Shown here: one piece after another, positions 7,696-14,954 of the stretch
How the letters are laid out: each line of letters starts with the position of its first letter
How positions within the stretch are numbered: the stretch's first letter is position 1
Assembly: GCA_003599475.1 (NCBI GenBank)
Contig: QZKK01000010.1
Coordinates: forward strand, 1-21,265
Direction of reading: 5' to 3'
Source: Desulfobacteraceae bacterium
GTDB lineage: Bacteria > Desulfobacterota > Desulfobacteria > Desulfobacterales > SURF-15
Length of the DNA: 21,265 bases
Notes under the pieces: model-generated
Told to the model about the DNA's origin: nothing
The model's input: only the letters and a program-made list of their open reading frames with translations
Databases searched by the model: none
Translations under genes and position numbers: made by a program

Positions 7696-8859
7696 CTATA
7701 TAAACCGCTTCATCAGTTCATCTACGGCTTCATCCACGTTATCCGGCCCGATTCCGTACTGCTCACAGGCCTTCTCCACTTTCGCCAGACGATGGGGGCT
7801 TTCCATGTCGCTCAATCGGGAAAAGATCCCAAGACGCCTTCCCACCTGATAGAGGCATTGCCTCTTCGGGTCCATCTGCAGAAATTCGCGAAGCGGCGCA
7901 AGCATCCGGTCCTTGTCCTGCGGGAGTTTCCCCTCGACTTCCTGGAAAAGATTCAAGATGTGATCGCTTTGCACCCTGCCGGAAATGCCTTTCAGGTTTT
8001 CGATCATCAGGAGGATCTCCTGTACCATCATCCGGTCGGTGCATTTCTTGAAGCTCCCCTCATGAAGCCGGGCAGAGAGCGGAATGCCGTCCGGAACCGC
8101 CAGGGTCCTCAGCCGGATGAAATCCGGGTCGATCCGGTTCAGCGCATCCGCGGTTTCCAGCGCATGGATTTCAGAGAGCTCCCGGCCGCCGAGTCCGGGC
8201 ATGATGTATTCGGAAAGCTCCATTCCCGCTTTTTTGACCTTTATCCCCGCCCGGATGTGGGTCTCCTTGTCGACGCCTTTCCGGATCATCTTCAACACGG
8301 CATCGGAGCCGGACTCCAACCCGATATGGATTCGATTCAGGCCGGCTTGGGAGATGGCCCGAAGGTTCTCATCCGTAATTCGGGCGATCGTATGCGATCT
8401 GGCGTAGGAGGTGATGCGGTCCGTCCAGGGAAACCGGTTCTTTAAATGCGAAAGGATCTCCACCAGGTCGGAGGGTTTGATGACGAGGCTGTTGGCATCC
8501 TGGATGAATATCGATTTCATTCCGCTTCCGTACCAATGCAGGGCCGCCTGGCAGGCGCGGGGGTCCTCGCTTCCGATTTCGCCGGATCGGTTTTTCGCCT
8601 CCAATCTCCCGATGCGACCCCTGCTGTCTTCCGCATCCCTGAAGGTTTCGATGCACCGGTAAACCGCATCGATATCCTGCTTGACATGGGCGACGGGCCG
8701 GATGGAAAATCGAGCCTCTTTGTACACCGGACAGAAGGTGCACCGGTTCCAGGGGCAGTTCCGGGTAACCCGGATCAGCAGGCTGTATGCCTCGCTGGGG
8801 GGGCGAATCGGTCCCTGTTCGAATCCATTGTATTCTTCCATCTTACGTTCGGCTGCCAT
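7696..8859 (-). CDS. Radical SAM protein with CX4CX2C cluster motif
   Basis: A 387-residue radical SAM enzyme of the COG1032-like broad group. The cluster motif is CPWNRCTFC: Cys35, Cys40 and Cys43, that is CX4CX2C, one residue longer than the usual CX3CX2C; it was confirmed in the nucleotide sequence. Further marks: FIQDANSL, the ITSYARSHTI segment, IHIGLESGSDAVLKMI (the conserved GxES) and MPGLGGREL, all from the SAM barrel. After the barrel comes a helical C-terminus with no recognised domain and no further Cys cluster. The start has GAGGAA 8 bases upstream. It is a single gene, convergent with the dehydrogenase and divergent from mltG. No substrate can be named. Confidence 0.85.
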   Translation of the reverse strand: MAAERKMEEYNGFEQGPIRPPSEAYSLLIRVTRNCPWNRCTFCPVYKEARFSIRPVAHVKQDIDAVYRCIETFRDAEDSRGRIGRLEAKNRSGEIGSEDPRACQAALHWYGSGMKSIFIQDANSLVIKPSDLVEILSHLKNRFPWTDRITSYARSHTIARITDENLRAISQAGLNRIHIGLESGSDAVLKMIRKGVDKETHIRAGIKVKKAGMELSEYIMPGLGGRELSEIHALETADALNRIDPDFIRLRTLAVPDGIPLSARLHEGSFKKCTDRMMVQEILLMIENLKGISGRVQSDHILNLFQEVEGKLPQDKDRMLAPLREFLQMDPKRQCLYQVGRRLGIFSRLSDMESPHRLAKVEKACEQYGIGPDNVDEAVDELMKRFI

Positions 8860-8995
8860 ATTCGTCGTTCCTCGAAGACATTCTCACGCATAAGCGCAAA
8901 GAAATCAAGGAAATCCATGATCGGGAAATGATCGGGAAATCCATGATCTGCAGGTATCCGATCATCCGCAAAGCCGGGGGACGGAGCCATAAACC

Positions 8996-9069
8996 GGCAA
9001 CGTTCAACGTGCAACCTGCAATCTTCGCCTTGACGGAAACCCCGCAACCCGCAACCCGCAACCCCCAAT
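8996..9069. repeat. Heptamer array, GCAAC core, in two blocks
   Basis: First block (8996-9023): GGCAACG, TTCAACG, TGCAACC, TGCAATC. Second block (9042-9069): CCGCAAC three times, then CCCCAAT. All share a GCAAC core with period 7. They lie in the divergent gap between the radical SAM gene and mltG, ending 6 bp before the mltG -35 box. Further left in the same gap (8908-8950) GGAAATCCATGATC occurs twice. Confidence 0.9.
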
Positions 9070-9075
9070 TACCGA

Positions 9076-9105
9076 TTGACGACAGGCCGCACACCGAATT
9101 ATGAT
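9076..9105 (+). promoter_or_regulatory. Sigma70-type promoter of mltG-nagZ
   Basis: TTGACG (-35) and TATGAT (-10, 9100-9105), spaced by 18 bp, each 5 of 6 to consensus. Transcription would begin about 9112, only a few bases before the ATG at 9115. Confidence 0.65.
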
Positions 9106-9114
9106 CCCACTCCA

Positions 9115-10167
9115 ATGCAGAACGGCAAAAAAGATCATGAAAAACATACGGGTGAACCCTCATTTAAAATGTGGCTCTGGACCGCTGTTGTCCTTGCGGC
9201 CGCCGTTTTCTTCAGCTTCCTCTACCTCTATGTAGACCTGGTGCGGTTTGCAGATACTCCAACCGCAGCCGGTGCCCGGGAAAAGGCATTCATCGTGTTC
9301 CCGGGGGAAGGATTCCGAAATGTCGCCGAGAACCTGGTAGAGGCCGGCCTATTGGAACATCCGATCAAACTCAGGGCTTACGCCCGGCTGAAGAAGTATG
9401 ACAAGAAAGTCAAAGCCGGCGAATACCTTCTCTCTGCGTCCATGTCCCCGGATGCCATCCTCCAGGTGCTCGCTTCCGGAAAGGTTCGGCTCCACAAAGT
9501 GACCGTACCGGAAGGCTATACCCTCGTGCAGATCGCCCATGTGATGAAGGAATCCGGATTGTCTACGGCGGAAGAATTTACCAGGTTGGCCACGAATCCG
9601 CAGTTTGTCCGCTCCCGGGGAATCGATGCGGATTCCGCCGAAGGGTACCTTTTTCCGGAGACGTATCTGTTTCCCTTGAGCATCACCCCGGATGAGATCA
9701 TTTCTACGATGGTGGGCCATTTCTGGCGGCAGTTCAAGCCGGAATGGAAAAGGAAGGCCGAGTTGCTTGGATTCTCCATCCATGAAGTGGTCACCCTGGC
9801 CTCGATGATCGAAAAGGAGACCGGTGTCCCGGCCGAGCGCCCGATCGTTTCATCCGTTTTTCACAACCGATTGAGCAAAGGGATGCGTCTTGAAAGCGAT
9901 CCCACGGTAATCTATGGAATCGCCGGTTTCGACGGGAATCTGACCCGAATGCACCTGAAAGCGCCGACCCCTTACAACACCTATTCAATCCAGGGACTTC
10001 CACCCGGGCCGATATCGAACCCCGGGTCCGCTGCGATCGAGTGCGCTCTTTTCCCGGCAGAAACCGAGTTCCTCTACTTTGTCGCGAGACAGGATCGGAC
10101 CCACCACTTCTCCTCTTCGCTGCCCGAGCACAACCAGGCCGTTCGGAAATACCAGCTCGGCAAGTAA
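9115..10167 (+). CDS. mltG: Endolytic peptidoglycan transglycosylase MltG
   Basis: YceG/MltG family lytic transglycosylase, an inner-membrane enzyme that cuts nascent glycan strands and so sets their length. Residues 19-40 form the N-terminal membrane anchor; a LysM-like region follows (VTVPEGYTLVQIAHVM), then the YceG domain with EGYLFPETYLF, LASMIEKETGVPAERPIVSSVFHNRL and RLESDPTVIYG, and YNTYSIQGLPPGPISNPG. Glu233 of EKET corresponds to the catalytic Glu218 of E. coli MltG. Length (350) is normal. The start is uncertain: ATG 9115 has no ribosome site and lies almost at the predicted transcript start; the next ATG at 9169 would begin just before the membrane helix. Followed by nagZ after 73 bp, probably in one operon. 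Confidence 0.95.
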   Translation: MQNGKKDHEKHTGEPSFKMWLWTAVVLAAAVFFSFLYLYVDLVRFADTPTAAGAREKAFIVFPGEGFRNVAENLVEAGLLEHPIKLRAYARLKKYDKKVKAGEYLLSASMSPDAILQVLASGKVRLHKVTVPEGYTLVQIAHVMKESGLSTAEEFTRLATNPQFVRSRGIDADSAEGYLFPETYLFPLSITPDEIISTMVGHFWRQFKPEWKRKAELLGFSIHEVVTLASMIEKETGVPAERPIVSSVFHNRLSKGMRLESDPTVIYGIAGFDGNLTRMHLKAPTPYNTYSIQGLPPGPISNPGSAAIECALFPAETEFLYFVARQDRTHHFSSSLPEHNQAVRKYQLGK

Positions 10168-10240
10168 AAAAACAAGTTCCCCTTGCGCCGGATCTTTTCC
10201 GGTGGTACAGATGGCGGCGATTCCATTTCCTGGAGAAAAC

Positions 10241-11257
10241 ATGGACATCTCCTCTTTTTCGGATGAGCGGCTTGCCGGCCAACGGTTGATGATCGGTTTC
10301 GACGGAACGAAGTTGGACCGGGATCTAAGGATTCTGATCGATCGCGTGAATATCGGCGGGGTCGTCCTGTTTTCCCGCAATATCGTCGATTGCGTGCAGA
10401 TCCGGCAGCTTACCGCAGACATTCAGGACTATGCCCGATCCTGCGGGCTTCCCTCTTTATTCGTTTCAATCGATCAGGAAGGGGGAGAAGTCGCAAGGCT
10501 CAAGCCGCCGTTTACGCAATTTCCGGGAAATCCGAAGATGGAAAGTGAAGCGGACGCGGTGCGGTTTGCCGAAATCACCGCTTCCGAGCTTGCCGGCATC
10601 GGGGTCAACATGGATCTTGCCCCGGTATTGGATGTGGCCCCGGAAGGATTTCAGAGCGTCATGGCCGGAAGGGCCTTCGGACATGATCCGAAGTGGGTTT
10701 CGCTTCTCGGAAGGATCGTCATCGAAACGATGCAGCGGCGGAATGTCATGGCCGTTGCCAAGCATTTCCCGGGGATCGGCCGGACGCTTCTCGACTCGCA
10801 TATGGATCTTCCGACCCTCGATATCGATCCTTTGGTTCTCCAAGAGACCGATCTTGCTCCTTTTCGGGAGGCCGTTTCCTGCGGCGTCGCCGGAGTGATG
10901 CTTTCTCATATTCTATATCCGCAGGTCGATGCAGAATGGCCGGCCAGCCTCTCTCCGGCTTTGGCAAAGGATTTGCTGCGGGATCGGATCGGTTTCGACG
11001 GGGTCGCCATGACAGACGACCTGGATATGGGAGCCATCCGAAACCATTTCGACCTTGGCGCGGCAATCGAGCAGATTTCGGCGGCTGAAATCGATCTGGT
11101 CTTGATCTGTCACCGGAGCTCCAAGATCGAATCCGCATACGAAACCTTTCTTTCACTCCTGCGCAGCTCCGATGAGAATCGCAAAAAGGCGATCCGGTCC
11201 GTCGAACGCATCCTGGAACTCAAGGAAAAATACCTGTCGGCAGGGGTTAGGGATTAG
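10241..11257 (+). CDS. nagZ: Beta-N-acetylhexosaminidase NagZ (GH3)
   Basis: Cytoplasmic glycoside hydrolase family 3 enzyme that removes GlcNAc from anhydro-muropeptides during cell-wall recycling. Motifs in order: IDQEGGEVARL (77-87), MDLAPVLD (124-131), GRAFGHDP (143-150), the KHFPGIG...DSH loop (174-187) carrying the catalytic His of NagZ, and MTDDLDMGAI with the nucleophile Asp259. The second Gly/His position of the usual KHFPGHG is Ile here. ATG 10241 is chosen for GGAG 5 bases upstream and because homology starts there; ATG 10211 has a poorer site. The C-terminal codons (GVRD) and the stop codon are read from the first units of the GGGATTA array, so the repeat has replaced or trimmed the native end. 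Partner of mltG. Confidence 0.93.
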   Translation: MDISSFSDERLAGQRLMIGFDGTKLDRDLRILIDRVNIGGVVLFSRNIVDCVQIRQLTADIQDYARSCGLPSLFVSIDQEGGEVARLKPPFTQFPGNPKMESEADAVRFAEITASELAGIGVNMDLAPVLDVAPEGFQSVMAGRAFGHDPKWVSLLGRIVIETMQRRNVMAVAKHFPGIGRTLLDSHMDLPTLDIDPLVLQETDLAPFREAVSCGVAGVMLSHILYPQVDAEWPASLSPALAKDLLRDRIGFDGVAMTDDLDMGAIRNHFDLGAAIEQISAAEIDLVLICHRSSKIESAYETFLSLLRSSDENRKKAIRSVERILELKEKYLSAGVRD

Positions 11258-11331
11258 GGATCAGGGATTAGGGATTAGGGGTTAGGGATCAGGGATTAGG
11301 GATTAGGGGTTAGGGATCAGGGATTAGGGAG
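11243..11331. repeat. Telomere-like heptamer array GGGATTA, about 12 copies
   Basis: Twelve 7-bp units, each GGG plus ATTA, ATCA or GTTA (the last as GGGGTTA). The order ATCA, ATTA, ATTA, GTTA recurs as a 28-bp second-order unit (11257-11284, 11285-11312, then partial). It begins inside nagZ and contains its stop codon. Runs of three or more G every 7 bases with 4-base gaps satisfy the usual G-quadruplex pattern on the plus strand and in the nagZ mRNA tail. Confidence 0.97.
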
Positions 11332-11343
11332 AAGGTCGTTTCA

Positions 11344-11468
11344 CGTTGAAATCGTTGAACGTTGCATGCCACTGAAATTCATCTGTCATCTGGCTTTGTT
11401 TGAATATTTCTTCATTTGATTGCTTTTTCTTATTGTTTGGAATTTGGAGCTTGGAATTTGGAATTTTA
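11344..11468. repeat. Composite repeat with 72-bp block inverted relative to 17545-17616
   Basis: Starts with CGTTGAA-type 7-mers (11344-11370), then TCATCTG twice, then a 72-bp block (11397-11468) that is identical, base for base, to the reverse complement of 17545-17616. The block itself contains TTGGAAT-type 7-mers. The match continues another 18 bases after a 6-bp indel. Confidence 0.95.
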
Positions 11469-11490
11469 CTCTCCCGCTCTCCCTCTCTCC

Positions 11491-11535
11491 CTCTGACTTC
11501 TGACCTCTGACTTCTGACCTCCGACCTCCGGCTTC
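11491..11535. repeat. Heptamer array CTCTGAC/TTCTGAC, about 6 copies
   Basis: Units CTCTGAC, TTCTGAC, CTCTGAC, TTCTGAC, CTCCGAC, CTCCGGC, with a clear 14-bp alternation at the left. It runs into the tsaD stop codon. Same family as 7593-7641 (opposite sense) and 19785-19868. Confidence 0.95.
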
Positions 11536-12533
11536 TACCCCCGCTGCCTCGAGTATACATCGTCGCTCAGGCGCGAACGTTTCCCGGCGGCCAGATGATG
11601 ATAGCCTGCCGCGGCGATCATGGCGGCGTTGTCTCCGCACAGCTCGATTGCGGGGATGTGGACTTCCAAGCCGTCCCGCAGGGCTTTTCTTCTGACCCTG
11701 GTTCTTAAACGGCGGTTTGCAGCCACCCCTCCGACCAGGGCGATATGGTTGCAGCCTGTTCGTGCAGCCGCATGGAAGAGTTTGTGGGTCAGCACATCGA
11801 CCACCGCTTCCTGGAAGCCGGCTGCGATGTCGGGGATTTCATCCCGGTAGGTTTGCGGATGGGCCTGAACATATCGGCTGACCGCCGTCTTGATTCCACT
11901 GAAACTGAAATCGAAGCTCTCCCTGTCGATGTAAGCTCTTGGAAATTTGATTTTTTTCGGATCTCCCCGCTCGGCCAGCGAATCGATCACCCGCCCGCCC
12001 GGATATCCCAGATCGAGCAGTTTGGCCACTTTGTCGTACGCCTCGCCGGCGGCATCGTCGCGGGTGCGTCCCATCGGCCTCATTTCCGTGTGAGAGGTCA
12101 CATGGTAGATCGATGTGTGGCCGCCGGAGGCAAGCAGTGCCACGAAAGGAAACGGAGGAAAGGAAGGTTCGAGGAAAACCGAATTGATGTGAGCTTCGAG
12201 ATGGTCGACCCCCACCCATGGAATCCGCAACGCATGGGCACAGGCCTTTGCATATGAAAAACCGACCAGAAGCGCCCCCACCAGGCCCGGCCCCTGGGTT
12301 GCCGCAATCGCTTCGATCCGGTTCAGATCCATGCCGGCTGTCTGCAGCGCCTGCCGGACAACCGGTACGATCGCCTCCAGATGCTTTCTGGAAGCAAGCT
12401 CCGGTACGACGCCGCCGTAGCGATGATGCACTTCGATCTGGGAGGATACGATCGATGAAAGACACTTCCTTCCGTCGATCACGACGGCGGCGGCTGTTTC
12501 ATCGCAGGAGGTTTCGATGCCGAGAACGATCAT
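11535..12533 (-). CDS. tsaD: tRNA threonylcarbamoyladenosine transferase TsaD
   Basis: Catalytic subunit that transfers the threonylcarbamoyl group to A37 of tRNA (formerly Gcp/YgjD), an essential ASKHA-fold protein. Seen: MIVLGIETSCDET at the start, ASRKHLE with the metal-binding HxxxH region nearby (HLEAH, in GVDHLEAHINS), ATQGPGLVGALLVG, LLASGGHT, GEAYDKVAKLL, FSFSGIKTA, LVGGVAANRRLR and ELCGDNAAMIA. The 332-residue length is normal. ATG 12533 is preferred over the in-frame TTG 12 bases upstream because homologues begin with MxVLGIETSCDET; it starts 8 bases after the stop of the preceding gene with no strong ribosome site, which suggests translational coupling. Confidence 0.96.
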   Translation of the reverse strand: MIVLGIETSCDETAAAVVIDGRKCLSSIVSSQIEVHHRYGGVVPELASRKHLEAIVPVVRQALQTAGMDLNRIEAIAATQGPGLVGALLVGFSYAKACAHALRIPWVGVDHLEAHINSVFLEPSFPPFPFVALLASGGHTSIYHVTSHTEMRPMGRTRDDAAGEAYDKVAKLLDLGYPGGRVIDSLAERGDPKKIKFPRAYIDRESFDFSFSGIKTAVSRYVQAHPQTYRDEIPDIAAGFQEAVVDVLTHKLFHAAARTGCNHIALVGGVAANRRLRTRVRRKALRDGLEVHIPAIELCGDNAAMIAAAGYHHLAAGKRSRLSDDVYSRQRG

Positions 12534-12541
12534 TTCGTCAA

Positions 12542-14479
12542 TCAAGCGGCACGGTGGCGGCCGCCCGGTGTTAAGCCGGGTGATAAATCAGGGGATAAAC
12601 CCGGGGAAAGGCCCGGTGATAAATTGGATAGATCGGATGCACGGGACTCACCCGCTTCAACCGGTACCGGTTCGAGACAGATGGTAAACTGCTTCAGAAA
12701 GAGGTTGTTTTTCCTGCAAAGCTTTCGAATCGCCTCCATCTTTTCAGGACCCTGATTCCGAAACGAGATCAGCAGTCCGTCCACATGGTGTTTCGGCAAG
12801 AGCTCCTCGATTTGACTGCCGGTGCCGAGGATCGGATATCCCTGGAGTTTTTTCCCCATCTTGAGGATGTCGTCGTCCACGAACCCGACCGGTTTGATCC
12901 GGAGGTTCTGATTGTTGATGATTTCACGCAGCAGGATTTCCCCGCCTCGGCCTGCCCCGTAGATCAGGACCGCATCGCCGGAAAGCGTCTTCCGTTTCAT
13001 CGTCTCCGAAAAAAGCCTGAACGAACCGCGCGTACCGATGAGAAAACCGGTGGTCAGCAGCCAGTCGATGATAAAGATCCCCTTGGAGAAATTTTCGAAT
13101 CGATAGATGAAGGTGACGGCGGCCACAGACAGCAGCGAGGCAAAGGTCGATGCCTTCAGGCAGGCATAAACGTCGTCCATGCCCATAAATCCCCAGATGC
13201 CTCTGTAGATGCCCATGGAAAAGAAAGCGATGTACTTGCAGGCGATCACCGCCGGCAGGGAAAGAAGGAATATCTTGAAATAGAACGGAAAATCCGGTGC
13301 ATCGAATCGCAGCCGGTAGGAAACATAATAGACGAATCCGATCAGAAAGAAGTCGAGCATCACCAAAACAAGCTGCCGCTTGTAGGTCAGTTCGATCAGA
13401 ATCGGAGTGTAGGATCGATTTCTAAGAATGGAAAATTCCTCTTCCGGATAGACCCGGAGTTGGGCCAGGTAGACTCCCATCAGGATGAAAGAGAGTGCGA
13501 CCGGTACGATGACAACCGGTGAGGTCAAGGTGTCGTGCGTATGCACGAAAATCGACGAGAGCCCGGATACGCCGGCGATGCAGTACAGGAAGAGGACGGC
13601 TCCCTTTTCGCTGAAGCCCATCAACACCAGTCGATGCGAGGTGTGGTCTCTGCCCCCGGTCGATGCCTTGCGCCCGCTCAGGATCCGAATCAGCGTCACC
13701 AGCGTGGTATCGAAGATCGGAACCATCAGGAGAAGAATCGGCACGGCGACGGAGGAAAGGCCGTTTCCGGATCCTGCGTGGGAATAGCAGAGGCTTAGAA
13801 CCGCCACCGTAAATCCGATCAGGAGGCTGCCGCTGTCGCCCATGAAAATCGAGGCCGGGTTGAAATTGTAGAAAAGAAAGGCGGTCAATGCCGCAAAAAG
13901 AATCGTTGCCGCTATCCCGGCTTCCGGCATGATGTTCGATACGAGCAGCGAAACGTAAAGTGCCGCGATCGAGCCGATGCCTGCACAGAGCCCGTCCATA
14001 TTGTCCAGCAGGTTGAAGGCATTGGTGATCCCGATGATCCAGAGGATGGTCAGGGTGGTATCCAGGGTCATCGATTCCAGCCAGTGGAGCCTGAATCCGA
14101 AAAAGGCGACAAGAGATGCCGTAAGGATCTGCCCCACCAGTTTGGTATGCGGTTTGATGGCGAAGAAATCGTCCCAAAGACCGAGCAGGAAAAGAAAGCT
14201 TGCCCCGATCCATACGACCGCATCGATCGAGGGAAGAGGGGCCGGAATCGAATTTCTGGAAAAGTGGGGGATCAGGGTGGAAAAATCCGCCATAAAAAAA
14301 AGGGGAATCGCGACAGATGCATAGATGGCAATGCCGCCCGCAAGGGCTGTCGGACGCTTATGCCAGCGGTCTTTTGTCGGATGGGCGATCCAGCCGTGGT
14401 TGTGGGCATGCCTCCTGACAAGCGGCGTCAATACCAGGCATAAAAGGAAGGATGCGACCGGAAACCAATAGTTGCCCAT
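12542..14479 (-). CDS. WecA/MraY-like glycosyl-phosphate transferase fused to CapD/WbpM N-terminal half
   Basis: A 645-residue membrane protein in two parts. Residues 1-340 form a polytopic polyprenyl-phosphate GlcNAc/sugar-1-phosphate transferase: HPTKDRWHKRPTALAGG, Asp103-Asp104 in LGLWDDF, NAFNLLDNMDGL (153-164), MGDSGS (213-218) and HRLVLMG (282-288). Residues 365-490 add about four helices, and 500-605 a Rossmann domain (IYGAGRGGEILLREI, then VGFVDDD) as in the N-terminal half of CapD/WbpM/PglF dehydratases, but the catalytic SDR domain of those proteins is absent. The tail (618-638) is a repeat of SPGL. It probably starts synthesis of an undecaprenyl-linked surface glycan; the role of the second half, perhaps sensing or scaffolding, is inference. 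It precedes tsaD by 8 bp; divergent from hom. Confidence 0.88.
   Translation of the reverse strand: MGNYWFPVASFLLCLVLTPLVRRHAHNHGWIAHPTKDRWHKRPTALAGGIAIYASVAIPLFFMADFSTLIPHFSRNSIPAPLPSIDAVVWIGASFLFLLGLWDDFFAIKPHTKLVGQILTASLVAFFGFRLHWLESMTLDTTLTILWIIGITNAFNLLDNMDGLCAGIGSIAALYVSLLVSNIMPEAGIAATILFAALTAFLFYNFNPASIFMGDSGSLLIGFTVAVLSLCYSHAGSGNGLSSVAVPILLLMVPIFDTTLVTLIRILSGRKASTGGRDHTSHRLVLMGFSEKGAVLFLYCIAGVSGLSSIFVHTHDTLTSPVVIVPVALSFILMGVYLAQLRVYPEEEFSILRNRSYTPILIELTYKRQLVLVMLDFFLIGFVYYVSYRLRFDAPDFPFYFKIFLLSLPAVIACKYIAFFSMGIYRGIWGFMGMDDVYACLKASTFASLLSVAAVTFIYRFENFSKGIFIIDWLLTTGFLIGTRGSFRLFSETMKRKTLSGDAVLIYGAGRGGEILLREIINNQNLRIKPVGFVDDDILKMGKKLQGYPILGTGSQIEELLPKHHVDGLLISFRNQGPEKMEAIRKLCRKNNLFLKQFTICLEPVPVEAGESRASDLSNLSPGLSPGLSPDLSPGLTPGGRHRAA
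12566..12625. repeat. In-frame 12-bp tandem repeat (SPGL) at the 3' end of the WecA fusion
   Basis: Five tandem 12-bp units (plus strand CGGTGTTAAGCC, GGGTGATAAATC, AGGGGATAAACC, CGGGGAAAGGCC, CGGTGATAAATT) coding on the minus strand for repeated LSPG/LSPD. Length is a multiple of three. Only the cytosolic tail after the Rossmann domain is affected. Confidence 0.9.
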
Positions 14480-14864
14480 GATGCTTCTTTAAGTTCGCCC
14501 AATCGGGTTTTGGTTGCGCCTGCAAAGGCCCGGTGCAAAAAACCGGTATTGTCGCGCATGGCGCTGATGCCGCGGACAGGTACCGGCTTATCGTTTTTTC
14601 ATCATGATCCGTCTCGTTTTTCGACCTCGGGCATCCTCCGGGTGCCGGCAGCTCTTGGGGCTCAACTTCTGCAGGCAGGATGAATTTCCTGCGCCTTTGC
14701 GATCCGGCTCAAGAGATTTGAAAAGAACGTGCCGATTTTGCCGAATCGGCCGGTTCGGGTGTTTCGTTCGAGTGCTTTCCCGTCCGGGTTCATCCCAACA
14801 AGCTTTTACAACTCAATTTTTTTAAGAAAGTAGACGAATCGAATAGAAAAGTCAAAAACAATTT
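14480..14864. other. Divergent intergenic region without recognisable gene
   Basis: About 385 bp between the WecA fusion and the hom promoter. No convincing coding frame, tRNA or heptamer array. It holds a 7-bp inverted repeat GCCGATT...AATCGGC (14731-14750) without a T-run. From about 14800 the sequence becomes AT-rich, ending in A/T tracts just before the hom -35 box that could act as an UP element. No clear promoter for the minus-strand gene was found. Confidence 0.6.
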
Positions 14865-14896
14865 TTGACAATCGCATACCGGTTCATGTAATGAAC
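14865..14896 (+). promoter_or_regulatory. hom-thrH promoter with operator-like dyad over the -10
   Basis: TTGACA (perfect -35) and TGTAAT (14887-14892, 5 of 6) with a 16-bp spacer, preceded by A/T tracts. The perfect dyad GTTCAT-GTA-ATGAAC (14882-14896) covers the -10 box, a place where a bound repressor would block RNA polymerase. Predicted start near 14899, giving a leader of about 55 bases. Confidence 0.65.
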
Positions 14897-14920
14897 TACC
14901 ATTGGAAGGAAAAATCGGTC

Positions 14921-14938
14921 GAGGCCGCTTTCGGCCTC
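14921..14938 (+). promoter_or_regulatory. Leader hairpin before hom
   Basis: GAGGCCG-CTTT-CGGCCTC, a perfect 7-bp GC-rich stem with a 4-base loop in the predicted hom leader, ending 16 bases before the start codon. No T-run follows, so it is not a terminator; it could affect mRNA stability or ribosome access. Confidence 0.55.
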
Positions 14939-14954
14939 CGGAAAGTGACGGAAT

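Noticed and set aside
8908..8950. Small gene in the radical SAM/mltG gap
   Set aside because: The frames here are built from direct repeats of GGAAATCCATGATC and lack a ribosome site.
10170..10225. Terminator between mltG and nagZ
   Set aside because: Only a weak 5-bp CCGGA/TCCGG stem without a following T-run.
14604..14825. 73-codon frame in the gap before hom
   Set aside because: Arg/Cys-rich composition, no ribosome site, no recognised family, and it ends next to the AT-rich promoter region; looks like a chance frame.
14891..14954. Leader peptide for attenuation of hom
   Set aside because: The ATG lies before the predicted transcript start, the frame runs into hom, and it is not rich in Thr or Ile codons.
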